Below are positions 16,144-25,541 of a DNA stretch of 63,656 nucleotides, piece by piece (positions within the stretch are counted from its first letter, which is position 1; each line of letters opens with the position of its first letter). The stretch is from a virus: IMG/VR virus record IMGVR_UViG_3300042866_001039, positions 1 through 63,656 of that record. One strand, 5' to 3'. The translations under genes were made by a program, and so were the position numbers. The notes beneath the pieces were generated by a model. The model did no database searches, was not told where the DNA came from, and saw nothing but the letters and a program-made list of their open reading frames with translations.

Positions 16144-18879
16144 ATGATATCAAACGAAGAAATTAAAGCGTTCTTGGAAGGTGGCGACCCCGAACAATTC
16201 ATTGTGTCCATAGAATTTGATTATGTGACAGACGCAATTTACAAAATTAAAGAAGTTCCTGGTCAAGGAAAATCAATTCAAAAAGACCATTTTATACCTT
16301 TTGCTTGGGTCGGTGACCTAAAAGGTTTAAATTTTTATCAAGGCTCAAAAGGATTACAAAAAGAGGCCATGTCAAAACATAAAATTGTTATTGACAAATT
16401 AGAAACCCACGATAATGAAAGATTAGAGAACGGTTTAACCTATATGGTTAAATGTCTTGGTGGATACCGTTCATTGGTTCAATTTTTCCGTGATGGTGGT
16501 ATTGACCCTTGGGGTGATAGAGCAAAGGATAAGTTTCTTATGTTACCTCCTGTAGAACAATATCTTATTCAGAAAGAAAAACGACTATTCAAAGGATATG
16601 AAGAATACAATGACATAACCCGACTTGTATTTGACTTAGAAACGACCTCACTTGAACCAAAGGATGGTCGTATATTCATGATTGGAATAAAAACAAACAA
16701 AGGGTTCCACGAGGTAATTGAATGTGACACAGAGGAAACTGAAAAGTTAGGTTTAATTAAATTCTTTGATACAATTAATGAACTTAAACCATCTATCATT
16801 GGTGGATATAACTCATTTAACTTTGACTGGTTGTGGATTTTTGAACGAGCTAAGGCACTTGGATTGGATATAAAGAAGATAGCCAAGTCACTTAACCCCC
16901 AACGTACCATATCTCAGAAAGAACAAATGTTGAAGCTTGCCAATGAGGTAGAAAGATACCCACAGACCTCAATGTGGGGATACAACATCATTGATATCTT
17001 ACACTCAGTTCGTAGAGCCCAAGCGATTAACTCAAACATCAAGTCGGCGGGTTTGAAATACATAACTCAGTACTTGGAGATTCAAGATGAAGACCGTGTA
17101 TACATTGACCACACAGAAATTGGTCCTATGTATGCTAAAAAGGAAGATTATTGGTTAAATGTTAAAAACGGAAAATACAAGAAGGCGGATAATCCACAAT
17201 TTGATGACCTTGATACACGTTTTCCTGGTACATATATCAAAACTACAGGTGATAAGATTGTAGAACAGTACCTTGACGATGACTTAGATGAAACCCTACG
17301 TGTGGATGACGAGTTCAACCAAGGTTCGTTCCTTTTGGCTTCGTTGGTTCCTACAACTTATGAGCGTGTAAGTACAATGGGTACGGCAACTTTATGGAAG
17401 ATGATTATGTTGGCTTGGTCTTACAAGTACAACTTGGCAATTCCAGCCAAACAAGATAAGACTGACTTTGTTGGTGGATTGTCTCGTTTGATTAAGGTTG
17501 GTTATTCTACATCTGTATTGAAATTGGACTTTAGTTCACTTTATCCATCTATTCAGTTGGTTCACAATGTATTCCCCGAGTGTGATGTAACAGGTGCGAT
17601 GAAAGGATTGTTGGGTTACTTTAGAAGTTCTCGTATTATGTACAAACAATTGGCTGAAGAGTTCGAAAAGAGTGACCCTAAGAAGTCAAAATCTTATGAC
17701 CGTAAACAGTTACCGATTAAAATCTTTATTAACTCAATGTTTGGAGCGTTGTCAGCACCACAAGTATTTCATTGGGGTGATATGTACATGGGTGAACAGA
17801 TTACTTGTACAGGTAGACAATACTTGCGTCAGATGATTGGGTTCTTTATGAAACGTGGATATGCACCATTGGTAATGGATACGGATGGTGTGAACTTTTC
17901 ATCTCCATCTGATGTTCACGAACGTAAATACATTGGTCGTGGTTTGAATTGGAAAGTAGTGGAAGGTAAAGAATACATTGGGGCGGCTGCGGATATTGCC
18001 GAATACAATGACATATTCATGAGAGGTGAAATGGCTTTGGATAATGATGGTGTATGGCCGGCATGTATTAACTTGGCTCGTAAGAACTATGCTTTGATGA
18101 CTGATAAAGGTAAAATCAAATTGGTTGGTAATACAATTAAGTCAAAGAAACTACCAGGTTATATTGAAGAGTTCTTGGATAAAGGAATTAAGATGCTACT
18201 TCAAGGTAAGGGTAAAGATTTCATTGAATATTATTACGAATACCTACAAAAGATTTATGATATGAAAGTTCCTTTGGCTAAAATTGCCCAAAGAGCAAGA
18301 ATTAAACATTCTTTAAGTGATTATAAATTCCGTTGTACTCAAAAAACAAAGGCGGGTTCATTGATGTCACGTCAAGCACATATGGAACTTGCAATTCACC
18401 ATAACTTAAGTGTGAACTTGGGTGATGTGATTACATACGTAAATAATGGTCAACGAGCATCTCACGGTGATGTGGTAAAAAAAGGTGATAGTTTGGTTTT
18501 GAATTGTTATTTGTTGGACCCTGCGGAATTAGAAGCAAATCCTGATTTAACAGGAAATTATAATGTGGCAAGAGCGATTGCTACTTTCAACAAACGTATC
18601 GACCCATTATTGGTTGTATTCAAAGATGAAGTTCGTGAAGCTTTAATTGTGAATGACCCTGAAAAACGTGGAATATTTACAACCGCCCAATGTGAACTAA
18701 TTAATGGACATCCATTAGGTGAAGGTGACCAAGATGATTTGAATGATGTATTAACAATTTCTGAACAAGAAATGTCTTATTGGAAAAAACGTGGATTGGA
18801 ACCTTTTTATATCTATGAAAAAGCTGAAGAAGGTTGGGAAAATCAAATTACGGGATTACCAAATCTTCAAACCATCTGA
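16144..18879 (+). CDS. gp43: Family B DNA polymerase (T4 gp43-like)
   Basis: Replicative DNA polymerase with 3'-5' proofreading, 911 aa against 898 in T4. Exonuclease motifs: FDLETTSL (D164, E166), GYNSFNFDW (N223, D228), and GYNIIDILHS (Y280, D284). Polymerase motifs: A LKLDFSSLYPSI (D462), B KIFINSMFGA (K526, N530), C VMDTDGVNF (D579, D581). All catalytic residues are present, so it should be active. The gene has its own structured leader and ends 24 bases inside a convergent minus-strand gene. The clamp and clamp-loader genes are not in this window. No intein or intron interruption is seen. Confidence 0.97.
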   Translation: MISNEEIKAFLEGGDPEQFIVSIEFDYVTDAIYKIKEVPGQGKSIQKDHFIPFAWVGDLKGLNFYQGSKGLQKEAMSKHKIVIDKLETHDNERLENGLTYMVKCLGGYRSLVQFFRDGGIDPWGDRAKDKFLMLPPVEQYLIQKEKRLFKGYEEYNDITRLVFDLETTSLEPKDGRIFMIGIKTNKGFHEVIECDTEETEKLGLIKFFDTINELKPSIIGGYNSFNFDWLWIFERAKALGLDIKKIAKSLNPQRTISQKEQMLKLANEVERYPQTSMWGYNIIDILHSVRRAQAINSNIKSAGLKYITQYLEIQDEDRVYIDHTEIGPMYAKKEDYWLNVKNGKYKKADNPQFDDLDTRFPGTYIKTTGDKIVEQYLDDDLDETLRVDDEFNQGSFLLASLVPTTYERVSTMGTATLWKMIMLAWSYKYNLAIPAKQDKTDFVGGLSRLIKVGYSTSVLKLDFSSLYPSIQLVHNVFPECDVTGAMKGLLGYFRSSRIMYKQLAEEFEKSDPKKSKSYDRKQLPIKIFINSMFGALSAPQVFHWGDMYMGEQITCTGRQYLRQMIGFFMKRGYAPLVMDTDGVNFSSPSDVHERKYIGRGLNWKVVEGKEYIGAAADIAEYNDIFMRGEMALDNDGVWPACINLARKNYALMTDKGKIKLVGNTIKSKKLPGYIEEFLDKGIKMLLQGKGKDFIEYYYEYLQKIYDMKVPLAKIAQRARIKHSLSDYKFRCTQKTKAGSLMSRQAHMELAIHHNLSVNLGDVITYVNNGQRASHGDVVKKGDSLVLNCYLLDPAELEANPDLTGNYNVARAIATFNKRIDPLLVVFKDEVREALIVNDPEKRGIFTTAQCELINGHPLGEGDQDDLNDVLTISEQEMSYWKKRGLEPFYIYEKAEEGWENQITGLPNLQTI

Positions 18880-19200
18880 AGATAAGATATACCAATATTG
18901 GTTAATAAAAACAAATTCGACACACGCACCTTTTTCAATTGATATTTCATCCCACTCTTCATCAATAGAATTAATGTCGGGTATGATTAATACGTTTGTC
19001 ATTGCTTTTATTTTAACTCTATCCGTTGTTAACGAATTTAATTTTAAAATACAATTATCAATACCACGAATAACGATTGAATATTCTCCATTTGTGGTGT
19101 ATTGTGGTTCAGAAACAATGGCTAATTCAGAAGTTCTAATCTGAACACCATTTATGATTTTAATTGCGGGTATAGATTTAATTATTGGCATATTATACAA
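18856..19200 (-). CDS. Small beta-rich structural protein
   Basis: Not recognised by name. 114 aa of beta-type sequence ending GACVEFVFINQYWYILSSDG, a pattern common at the C-terminus of phage fibre or capsid-decoration domains (hydrophobic strand, then WY-Leu-Ser). The start overlaps the stop of the neck-like gene upstream by 8 bases, and the 3' end overlaps the convergent polymerase gene by 24 bases. That overlap means transcripts of the two could be antisense to each other at their ends. Confidence 0.65.
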   Translation of the reverse strand: MYNMPIIKSIPAIKIINGVQIRTSELAIVSEPQYTTNGEYSIVIRGIDNCILKLNSLTTDRVKIKAMTNVLIIPDINSIDEEWDEISIEKGACVEFVFINQYWYILSSDGLKIW

Positions 19201-20308
19201 CAGTAATTGGTATTGGCATTGCTCTATATTTTAATTGCTTATTTAAATTTTCAGCAATAGAACCTTCTTTTTCCATTTGTTTTTCAGGACGTAATCTTTC
19301 TAATCTTTGTTGGAGTTCCGTCACTAAAGAAACTTTTTCATCTTTGGCTTCAGTTTGAAGAGACTGATAATCCATTGTTAATTCACTATCTGGTGTCTTC
19401 AAATTACCACTGAATTTACCTCTAACACGAGCTAAGGTCTCTTTACAGTATGCGGTGAACCATCTTCTAACCCATTGTTTTGCAGGGTCGTTTAAATCAA
19501 TCCAATTTAATTCATCTAATGGAATGTCTGATGGTAATTTTACGATATCAGGATTATCTTTAAGACATTGGTCTCTGTCTGCATCAGTTGTATCATAATA
19601 CCAATACCAAACACGACCTCTCATTAATTCATTATCACCAAAATCAAATCTACCACCAGGTGTATTATACAACATAACCGCTCTTTTTCCATCAGGAAGT
19701 GCTGTCACACGATAACTAACATCGGGTTGCATAATTCTTCTTTTAAGATTTATGTCTTGTTGTCTTGCTAATACATCATAAGATGAGAACATGAAATATC
19801 CTCCACCGGCACCACCTTGAGCAAACCCACCAGGTCCACCAAGTCCACCATAACCACCAAGACTTTGCATTGACCAAGGGTCAAAGAACATGTTATTTTG
19901 TTCTGCTGGTGAATACCATAAAAGTTCGTTAATTTCACGACCCGCAGGTATTTCGTATATTTGTACGTTTTGTTGTAATTCAAAATAATCCTTCTTAAGA
20001 ACCCAAGGACCTGAATTTTGAAGACCAACAATTTTAGAATAAGCGTAAGTGTATTGAGTTTCCCAATCAAGACTTCTTCTGATTAAAGCGTTTGCCACAG
20101 ATTGGGTATCCAAATTCATACCATACAATGTTGTCCATTGTGATTCAATCAACCAATCATAAAGATATTGTGTATAGTCACCGATGGACAATTCAAGTAA
20201 TGAATCCATCATTTCAAATTCCAATTCAACAGCTCTTAATGGAGCCCCAAGTTGATTTAAAATCCTGTTATACAGTTTGGTTCTTTCTGGTTCAGCAATA
20301 ACTACCAT
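19193..20308 (-). CDS. Neck / head-completion-like protein (gp13-like)
   Basis: 371 aa. The C-terminal segment AKQWVRRWFTAYCKETLARV, then RGKFSGNLKTPDSELTMDYQ and a helical LVTELQQRLERLRPEK, resembles the corresponding part of T4-type neck protein gp13 and its relatives in large myoviruses. The N-terminal half is mainly helical (RAVELEFEMMDSLLELSIGD), and a Gly-rich loop sits at residues 151-170. T4 gp13 joins the finished head to the tail. The gene is on the minus strand while its presumed partners (23740-25379) are on the plus strand. Moderate confidence because no search was done. Confidence 0.5.
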   Translation of the reverse strand: MVVIAEPERTKLYNRILNQLGAPLRAVELEFEMMDSLLELSIGDYTQYLYDWLIESQWTTLYGMNLDTQSVANALIRRSLDWETQYTYAYSKIVGLQNSGPWVLKKDYFELQQNVQIYEIPAGREINELLWYSPAEQNNMFFDPWSMQSLGGYGGLGGPGGFAQGGAGGGYFMFSSYDVLARQQDINLKRRIMQPDVSYRVTALPDGKRAVMLYNTPGGRFDFGDNELMRGRVWYWYYDTTDADRDQCLKDNPDIVKLPSDIPLDELNWIDLNDPAKQWVRRWFTAYCKETLARVRGKFSGNLKTPDSELTMDYQSLQTEAKDEKVSLVTELQQRLERLRPEKQMEKEGSIAENLNKQLKYRAMPIPITVV

Positions 20309-20319
20309 AGTCTTTTATA

Positions 20320-20327
20320 TATAAATA
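20320..20327 (-). promoter_or_regulatory. TATTTATA motif, minus strand
   Basis: TATTTATA on the minus strand, 11 nt before the 20308 ATG of the neck-like gene. Confidence 0.5.
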
Positions 20328-20335
20328 TCAAGTTA

Positions 20336-21880
20336 TTACAATTGATACAACTTGGCATCAATTGGGAAATAATAAACACCATCAATAATTTTTGTGTTTG
20401 AGTTATCAAAGATTACCATGTCATCCAAACGTTTCATAAAAATCATCCAATTTGTTTGATATCTTTTAACATTTGCGGTACCATCAACTTTATACATGTC
20501 TTCACTTCTTGTTATATGACTGAATGGTTTTACCTGTGCAGTTTTTTCAACACCATCAACCATAATCTTAACATCCACACCCGTCATCATATCTTCTTTG
20601 TTTCCAAGTTCACCAATACGAGTTACGTTTTCATCACCAAATTGTTTTTTAAGTTTTTCAACAACAGCATCTTCAGTTTTATTACCTTTGTCTGAAGTTA
20701 CCCCCATCACACTCATAATTGTTTTAAATGTTTCTGACTCTAATGAAAAAACTCTAAACTTAACTTTGTTTAATGTTTTTAACATTCTTGCCATTTCATT
20801 GACTTGTTCTCTTTGTGTTTTATCTGAAAAAATAATTGGTTCTTCACCTATTTTTGTAAGATATTTGTTTAAATCTTTTTTCAAGACACAAAACGCACTG
20901 TAATTTGTATTCAAATAATTGATAACAGACCTACCTTCACCTTCCAAATCATACACACCCGACATTTGTCCTTTAGCATATTCATCTTTGTTGTAAAATC
21001 TGTCAGCAAATGTTTCTTTTAAAATTTGCATTATTGCATTTTTGTATAGATTAAGAACATCACGGTTTGTATTAAATAATAATTTTGAGGCCATTTTGTC
21101 TTGAGTAGAACAAGGTTCACTCTTAACGGCTTCAGTTAAAAATTCTTTTGCGGTTGTAGATTCTTTTACCGTTTTGTCTAACTTTCTTGAAAGTTCAGAT
21201 TCTACATAATCCCAATTCACAACTTTCCAAAAGTTTTTAATATATTCATCTCTTCTATTTCTATATCTTAGATAATATGCGTGTTCCCAAACATCTAACC
21301 CTAAAATTGGATATCCGCCTTGGTCAACAACATCCATAAGTGGATTGTCTTGGTTGGCGGTTGTCATAATCTTTAATGTTCCTCGTTTTGTAAGAACTAA
21401 CCAACACCAACCTGAACCAAATCTATCTTTTGCTTGACCATCAAATTTCTTTTTAAAGTCAGATAAAGATGAAAAACTTTGATTAATTTTTTTGAGTGTT
21501 ATCGGACCTGGTTTTGTTGTTTTTGGAGTTAACATTTTCCAAAACAATTGGTGGTTGTAAGCCCCACCCGCATTATTTCTGATGAACTTGTTGAAACTGT
21601 CAATTGTTTTAACAATTTCTTCTAAAGTTAAATCTTCATCATCTTTTAATGCTCCATTTAATTTATCAACATAACCTTTGTAGTGTTTGTTGTAATGAAC
21701 ACTCATGGTTTCTGGGTCAATAAATTGTTTTAGTGCTGAATAAGAATAGGGTAATCTTTCTATCTTAATGTTTTTGGCTTCTGTGACAACTTTTCGTACT
21801 TTTTGTTCTTGTTGTCTTTTAATTTCTTTTTTTTGTAAATCTTCTTCAATTACTTCAATCCTATTTTTAAGATTCTTCAT
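20336..21880 (-). CDS. Fe/Mn superoxide dismutase fused to predicted PD-(D/E)XK nuclease-like domain
   Basis: 514 aa. Residues 1-35 are a charged helix. Residues about 40-235 are a full Fe/Mn superoxide dismutase: metal ligands H62 (SVHYNKHYKGYV), H110 (GGAYNHQLFW), D196 and H200 (LGLDVWEHAYYL), second-sphere Y70, and the core FGSGWCWLVL. Dismutases convert superoxide to O2 and H2O2. Residues about 250-514 are unrelated: a helical middle, then E403 (KTEDAVVEKL), D436 (MMTGVDVKI) and Q449-x-K451 (TAQVKPF), the layout of a restriction-type nuclease core. The linker carries AKEFLTEA, similar to a T4 capsid-targeting/cleavage peptide. The dismutase call is very strong, the nuclease call moderate. 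Confidence 0.9.
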   Translation of the reverse strand: MKNLKNRIEVIEEDLQKKEIKRQQEQKVRKVVTEAKNIKIERLPYSYSALKQFIDPETMSVHYNKHYKGYVDKLNGALKDDEDLTLEEIVKTIDSFNKFIRNNAGGAYNHQLFWKMLTPKTTKPGPITLKKINQSFSSLSDFKKKFDGQAKDRFGSGWCWLVLTKRGTLKIMTTANQDNPLMDVVDQGGYPILGLDVWEHAYYLRYRNRRDEYIKNFWKVVNWDYVESELSRKLDKTVKESTTAKEFLTEAVKSEPCSTQDKMASKLLFNTNRDVLNLYKNAIMQILKETFADRFYNKDEYAKGQMSGVYDLEGEGRSVINYLNTNYSAFCVLKKDLNKYLTKIGEEPIIFSDKTQREQVNEMARMLKTLNKVKFRVFSLESETFKTIMSVMGVTSDKGNKTEDAVVEKLKKQFGDENVTRIGELGNKEDMMTGVDVKIMVDGVEKTAQVKPFSHITRSEDMYKVDGTANVKRYQTNWMIFMKRLDDMVIFDNSNTKIIDGVYYFPIDAKLYQL

Positions 21881-21885
21881 AAGGT

Positions 21886-21922
21886 CGGCTTTTATTAATG
21901 TTTATTGATTATAAATAAGCCG
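21886..21922 (-). promoter_or_regulatory. Inverted repeat enclosing TATTTATA, upstream of dismutase fusion gene
   Basis: CGGCTT (21886-21891) and AAGCCG (21917-21922) are inverted copies. The minus-strand TATTTATA (21910-21917) abuts the distal arm and lies 29 nt before the ATG. This is the only such motif here bracketed by a GC-containing palindrome, so it could be an operator or an mRNA 5' hairpin. Confidence 0.4.
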
Positions 21923-21930
21923 AAGTTTGA

Positions 21931-23700
21931 TTATCGCCTCCAATTATTTATAAGTTCCAAAATTTCTTGAACATAATCACCGTTGTCTACCTTATCACCC
22001 ATCACGGTTTCAAAGATGTCTTTCTTCTTTTTGAGTATGTCATAGATGATTCCCTCCACAGTATTGTCAAAAATTGGGTAATAAACTAACACATTATTTT
22101 TTTGTCCATAACGGTAACTTCTATCTTCTGCTTGGGAGTGGTCGGATGGTAAAAACGATAAATCATTCATAACAACGGCTTCACCAGCTGTTAATGTAAT
22201 ACCAACACCTGCGGCTTTTATATTTCCGACAAACACCATAACATCTTCTTCGTTTTGAAAACGGTCAACAGACATTTGTCTTTCTTTTTGTGACATTTGA
22301 CCATCAAGTCTAACCGCCTTTTTTCCAAAATGTTCCAATATCATCTCCAAAGTTTTGGTGAAGTTAGTAAAGACAATCACTTTCTTACCTTGTTCCACAA
22401 TGTTTTCACAGATTTCAATTGTTGACGCAACTTTTTCTTCAGCAATCACCTGTCTTACTTTTGTAAGTTTGGTGAATTGAAGGGTTAGTGAATCGGACTC
22501 ACCATTTTTATCGTACCAATCATAATATTCACCCATTAGGGCTTCATATTCTTTTGATTTTAATCTTAAGTAAACGGGTGTGATAATTTTATCAGGTAAA
22601 TCTAAGACATTTTCTTTTAATCTTCTTAGAACTAAAGGTGCTGTTCGGTCTCTTAACTCTTCTAAGTTGGATGCTCCACTAACATTCCAAATTTTTCTTC
22701 TTCCTGCTTGGAATTGAAAACCATTACAATACCTTTTGACGTATGCCATCCAATTCTTGGCTACAGGACATTCAATCAAGTTTAACAAATTAAAATAATT
22801 GATTGGTCTTGAAGTGATTGGTGTACCTGTTAACAACCAAAGTCTATCAACATTGGACACAAAGTCATTAATTAACTTGGTTCTTTGTGCTTGTTTGTTT
22901 TGAATGTAATGTGCTTCATCAATAATCACCAAATCAAACTTTGTTTTTAATAAAACAGAATCTGATTTCTTTTTTTCATCGTGAAAGTTTTTAATAATGT
23001 CATAGTTGATGATTATAAAATCACCATCTTCCCATTTTTTACCTTCAATGATTGATGTTGGTTTATTTGAATAGTTTTCAATCTCACGTTGCCAGTTAAT
23101 CTTCAAAGATGCTGGACAAATAATTAATACTTTCTTTGCTCCCGTTTCCAAAGCGGCAATAATGGTTGAAGTTGTTTTACCCAAACCCATATCATCGGCA
23201 AGAATAAACTTTTTATTTTCAACCAAAGATTTAATAGCTTCTTTTTGGTGTTCAAGTGGTGGACGGTGAGAATACTTTTCATAATCAATTACCACATCCT
23301 TAACTTTATTGTCTTTTATCAAAGCAACCTTTGGAATCCAAAAGTCGTACACTTGTTCTGAATCAAAATATTTTCCCCAAATATGGTAGGCGGTATCTTT
23401 TTCAACCAAAAGTTTTTCAACATATACTCTTGTTGGAACAGATGAAAGTAATTTATCATTGGCAATTTTTTGTGCAAAATATGAATCAAGTTCAACCCAC
23501 TTCTTGGCAACTTTTGGAGCCATTTCGTGATAATTTATAATGTATTCTGCTTGGGCTCGGGTTGGATAGAACTTTTTGTTATCAATCTGTTTTTGTCTTA
23601 AACGTATGATATAATTATTGGCACCCTGATACGTCTCTAATAAATCAAGAGCCTTTCTTTCTAACACAGAGACATTATATGCGTTTTCAGTATTTTCCAA
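21931..23700 (-). CDS. SNF2-family DNA helicase/translocase (SMARCAL1/UvsW-like role)
   Basis: 589-aa superfamily 2 ATPase. Motifs: I ADDMGLGKTTST (about residues 168-179), Ia VLIICPASLKINWQRE, II LVIIDEAHYIQN, III LLTGTPITSRP, IV VIVFTNFTKTLEMI, V FVGNIKAAGVGITLTAG, VI QAEDRSYRYGQ. The order and the RSYRYGQ finger are those of SNF2 proteins close to SMARCAL1, which remodel forks and anneal strands. In T4, UvsW fills this role. The start is a TTG (23700-23698): no upstream in-frame ATG exists before a stop, and the next internal ATG would remove 59 residues. It is divergent from the neck gene at 23740. Confidence 0.93.
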   Translation of the reverse strand: MENTENAYNVSVLERKALDLLETYQGANNYIIRLRQKQIDNKKFYPTRAQAEYIINYHEMAPKVAKKWVELDSYFAQKIANDKLLSSVPTRVYVEKLLVEKDTAYHIWGKYFDSEQVYDFWIPKVALIKDNKVKDVVIDYEKYSHRPPLEHQKEAIKSLVENKKFILADDMGLGKTTSTIIAALETGAKKVLIICPASLKINWQREIENYSNKPTSIIEGKKWEDGDFIIINYDIIKNFHDEKKKSDSVLLKTKFDLVIIDEAHYIQNKQAQRTKLINDFVSNVDRLWLLTGTPITSRPINYFNLLNLIECPVAKNWMAYVKRYCNGFQFQAGRRKIWNVSGASNLEELRDRTAPLVLRRLKENVLDLPDKIITPVYLRLKSKEYEALMGEYYDWYDKNGESDSLTLQFTKLTKVRQVIAEEKVASTIEICENIVEQGKKVIVFTNFTKTLEMILEHFGKKAVRLDGQMSQKERQMSVDRFQNEEDVMVFVGNIKAAGVGITLTAGEAVVMNDLSFLPSDHSQAEDRSYRYGQKNNVLVYYPIFDNTVEGIIYDILKKKKDIFETVMGDKVDNGDYVQEILELINNWRR

Positions 23701-23727
23701 TCTAACAAAAGATAATCAATTTATGTA

Positions 23728-23734
23728 TATTTAT
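23728..23734 (+). promoter_or_regulatory. TATTTAT motif
   Basis: TATTTAT, 5 nt before the 23740 ATG, in the 39-bp gap shared with the divergent helicase gene. Confidence 0.5.
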
Positions 23735-23739
23735 CAAGT

Positions 23740-24255
23740 ATGGCGCAACAACTCGTTCCAATTACAAGATTAGGTAAATTCTTTGGTGGTGAAGATTTTG
23801 AATTAGATATTTCTATGGGTCGTGAATGGCTTGGTGGTGATATGAATTTTACCATTGTATTATATAAAGTTGACAGGACAAAAACAGTTAATGATGATGT
23901 TTATGGTGAAGTACAACAAGACGGAATACAATTTTTAGCACCAGTATCAATTAACGCATATGTTAGAATTGAAGAGGCCACAGAACAATTTTTAGGTAGT
24001 AGTAAAATTATTCAGAACGAGCCAGGTCTATTGAAATTCGCTGTTTACAAAAAAGAACTTGCCGATTTACAAGTTAATATTGAGTTGGGTGATTATTTAG
24101 GATATTGGATAACAGAATCTGAAGTTAGATATTATTCAGTTATTGACGCAGGTATTCCTGATTATGACAATAAACACACTTATGGTGGGTATAAAGGATT
24201 TTATTATTCATATACCGCAACACCTGTTAGTGAAAACGAATTTAGAGGTATATAA
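23740..24255 (+). CDS. Neck/head-tail connector-like protein (possibly gp14-like)
   Basis: 171 aa of mainly beta sequence: MGREWLGGDMNFTIVLYKVD, INAYVRIEEATEQFLGSSKI, then IELGDYLGYWITESEVRYYS and GGYKGFYYSYTATPV. The GDY-hydrophobic-Trp-xxxx-x-YYSV pattern and its place directly before the tail-completion-like gene suggest the second neck protein of a T4-type virus (gp14), shorter than T4's 256 aa. Start and stop are exact, and its final base is the first base of the next gene (TAATG). Assignment by context is tentative. Confidence 0.5.
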   Translation: MAQQLVPITRLGKFFGGEDFELDISMGREWLGGDMNFTIVLYKVDRTKTVNDDVYGEVQQDGIQFLAPVSINAYVRIEEATEQFLGSSKIIQNEPGLLKFAVYKKELADLQVNIELGDYLGYWITESEVRYYSVIDAGIPDYDNKHTYGGYKGFYYSYTATPVSENEFRGI

Positions 24256-25379
24256 TGGCATTACCAAGAAAACGAAAGGAAATTATTCCGACAATCAATC
24301 TTAAGCCCGAAAAAATTCTTTTGGCTCGTAGAGAACAATTGCTTGAAGATATTAAGTATGATGGAACTTATTTACCAAAGTCGTTAATGCATCCTGAATT
24401 AGATAGGGGATTTTTAGATTTTGTAAAAGAAGATTTACAAACCACTGTTGCTGGTAGTATAATACCAATGATTGATTTAATTATTACCACTCAAAACTGG
24501 GCTCAATTTACAGAAACTTGGGATATTCAAGATTTGAATGGTAACCCAACATTACCGTTTATTACAGTTGTTCGTCAACCTGAAGTTAAGTACGGAAGCA
24601 ATCCCGCCATTATTTACAACATTCCAAATAGAAAAGAATATTTTTATGCTGCCGTTCCATCTTGGAATGGAAACATCAAAGGTTTGGACATTTATAAAAT
24701 TCCACAACCAGTTCCTGTTGATATTACTTACAATGTTAAAATTGTTTGTAATAGAATGAGAGAGTTAAATGAGTTTAACAAAAATGTGATTCAAACTTTT
24801 GCATCAAGACAAGCCTATAGACAAATCAATGGTCATTATATCCCAATCATTATGGGTACAATTTCCGATGAGTCGGTTGTTGAAGTGCAAAGAAGAAGAT
24901 TTTACATCCAAAACTATGAATTCACAATGTTAGGGTTTTTATTGGATGAAGATGAGTTTGAAGTTGCACCTGCGGTTTCTCGTGTGTTTAATACTTTTGA
25001 AGTATCTGCTCAAACATCAAGACCAAAAAGAAAAAAATACCCCGAAAATATTGATGAATATAATTTGAGTGTTTCAATACCGAGTGGGTCAACACAAACT
25101 GACTTAATGGTTGATTATACAGGTGATTTTAATTTATTAACAAAAATAAATGTTACCAATTTTGATGTGTATATAAAACCACAAGGACAAGTAACTTTTG
25201 ATTATTATGGTAGTGATGTTTCATTAATACAAGTCAATACCAACGATACTTTAAGACTTGTTTTGACAAGTAGACCCGATGATACATTACCTTCTACATT
25301 CAATTATGCAATCAAATTGTTTGGTGTGAATTATGATGTTCCACCACAACCAAATCCAAATGGGAACCCCCACTCATGA
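24255..25379 (+). CDS. Tail completion / sheath stabilizer-like protein (gp15-like)
   Basis: 374 aa. The central region is distinctive: VDITYNVKIVCNRMRELNEF, ASRQAYRQINGHYIPIIMG, then VVEVQRRRFYIQNYEFTMLG and LLDEDEFEV, which I associate with gp15-type tail terminator proteins that cap the tube and sheath and dock to the neck. An extra C-terminal beta domain (about residues 270-374) extends it beyond the 272 aa of T4 gp15. The position between a neck-like gene and the sheath gene supports the role. Its last 6 bases overlap the 3' end of a small antisense gene. Confidence 0.5.
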   Translation: MALPRKRKEIIPTINLKPEKILLARREQLLEDIKYDGTYLPKSLMHPELDRGFLDFVKEDLQTTVAGSIIPMIDLIITTQNWAQFTETWDIQDLNGNPTLPFITVVRQPEVKYGSNPAIIYNIPNRKEYFYAAVPSWNGNIKGLDIYKIPQPVPVDITYNVKIVCNRMRELNEFNKNVIQTFASRQAYRQINGHYIPIIMGTISDESVVEVQRRRFYIQNYEFTMLGFLLDEDEFEVAPAVSRVFNTFEVSAQTSRPKRKKYPENIDEYNLSVSIPSGSTQTDLMVDYTGDFNLLTKINVTNFDVYIKPQGQVTFDYYGSDVSLIQVNTNDTLRLVLTSRPDDTLPSTFNYAIKLFGVNYDVPPQPNPNGNPHS

Positions 25380-25529
25380 TTCACCATAAATGTCTTTTTT
25401 AGTTTGACATTTTTCTTTAATCAAATTTTCCAAAAATCTATACATCTTAATACCGTGTTTTTCACAGTATTTCTTTAAAATATCGTGTGACTCTATTGAT
25501 ATCTTCAAATTCTTTATTTTCTTTTCCAT
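25374..25529 (-). CDS. Small ribbon-helix-helix-like protein, antisense in tail module
   Basis: 51 aa, MEKKIKNLKISIESHDILKK then YCEKHGIKMYRFLENLIKEK: one short strand, then two helices, as in Arc/CopG-type ribbon-helix-helix DNA-binding proteins. Such proteins repress promoters or act as antitoxins. An in-frame ATG 33 nt upstream (25562) would add 11 residues, but it lies 2 nt from a minus-strand TATTTATA and within a hairpin, so I prefer the inner start. It is the only minus-strand gene inside the tail region and faces the sheath promoter, making a local regulator plausible (inference). Confidence 0.6.
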   Translation of the reverse strand: MEKKIKNLKISIESHDILKKYCEKHGIKMYRFLENLIKEKCQTKKDIYGES

Positions 25530-25541
25530 AGGTAGAATAAA

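Noticed and set aside
18791-19144. Plus-strand frame overlapping the end of the polymerase gene
   Set aside because: It is antisense to the small beta-rich gene at 18856-19200, which has coupled overlap with its upstream neighbour and a phage-like sequence.
20456-20903. Plus-strand frames opposite the dismutase-nuclease gene
   Set aside because: They are rich in Phe/Ile/Ser as expected for antisense of Lys/Glu/Asp-rich coding, with no start context and no family resemblance.
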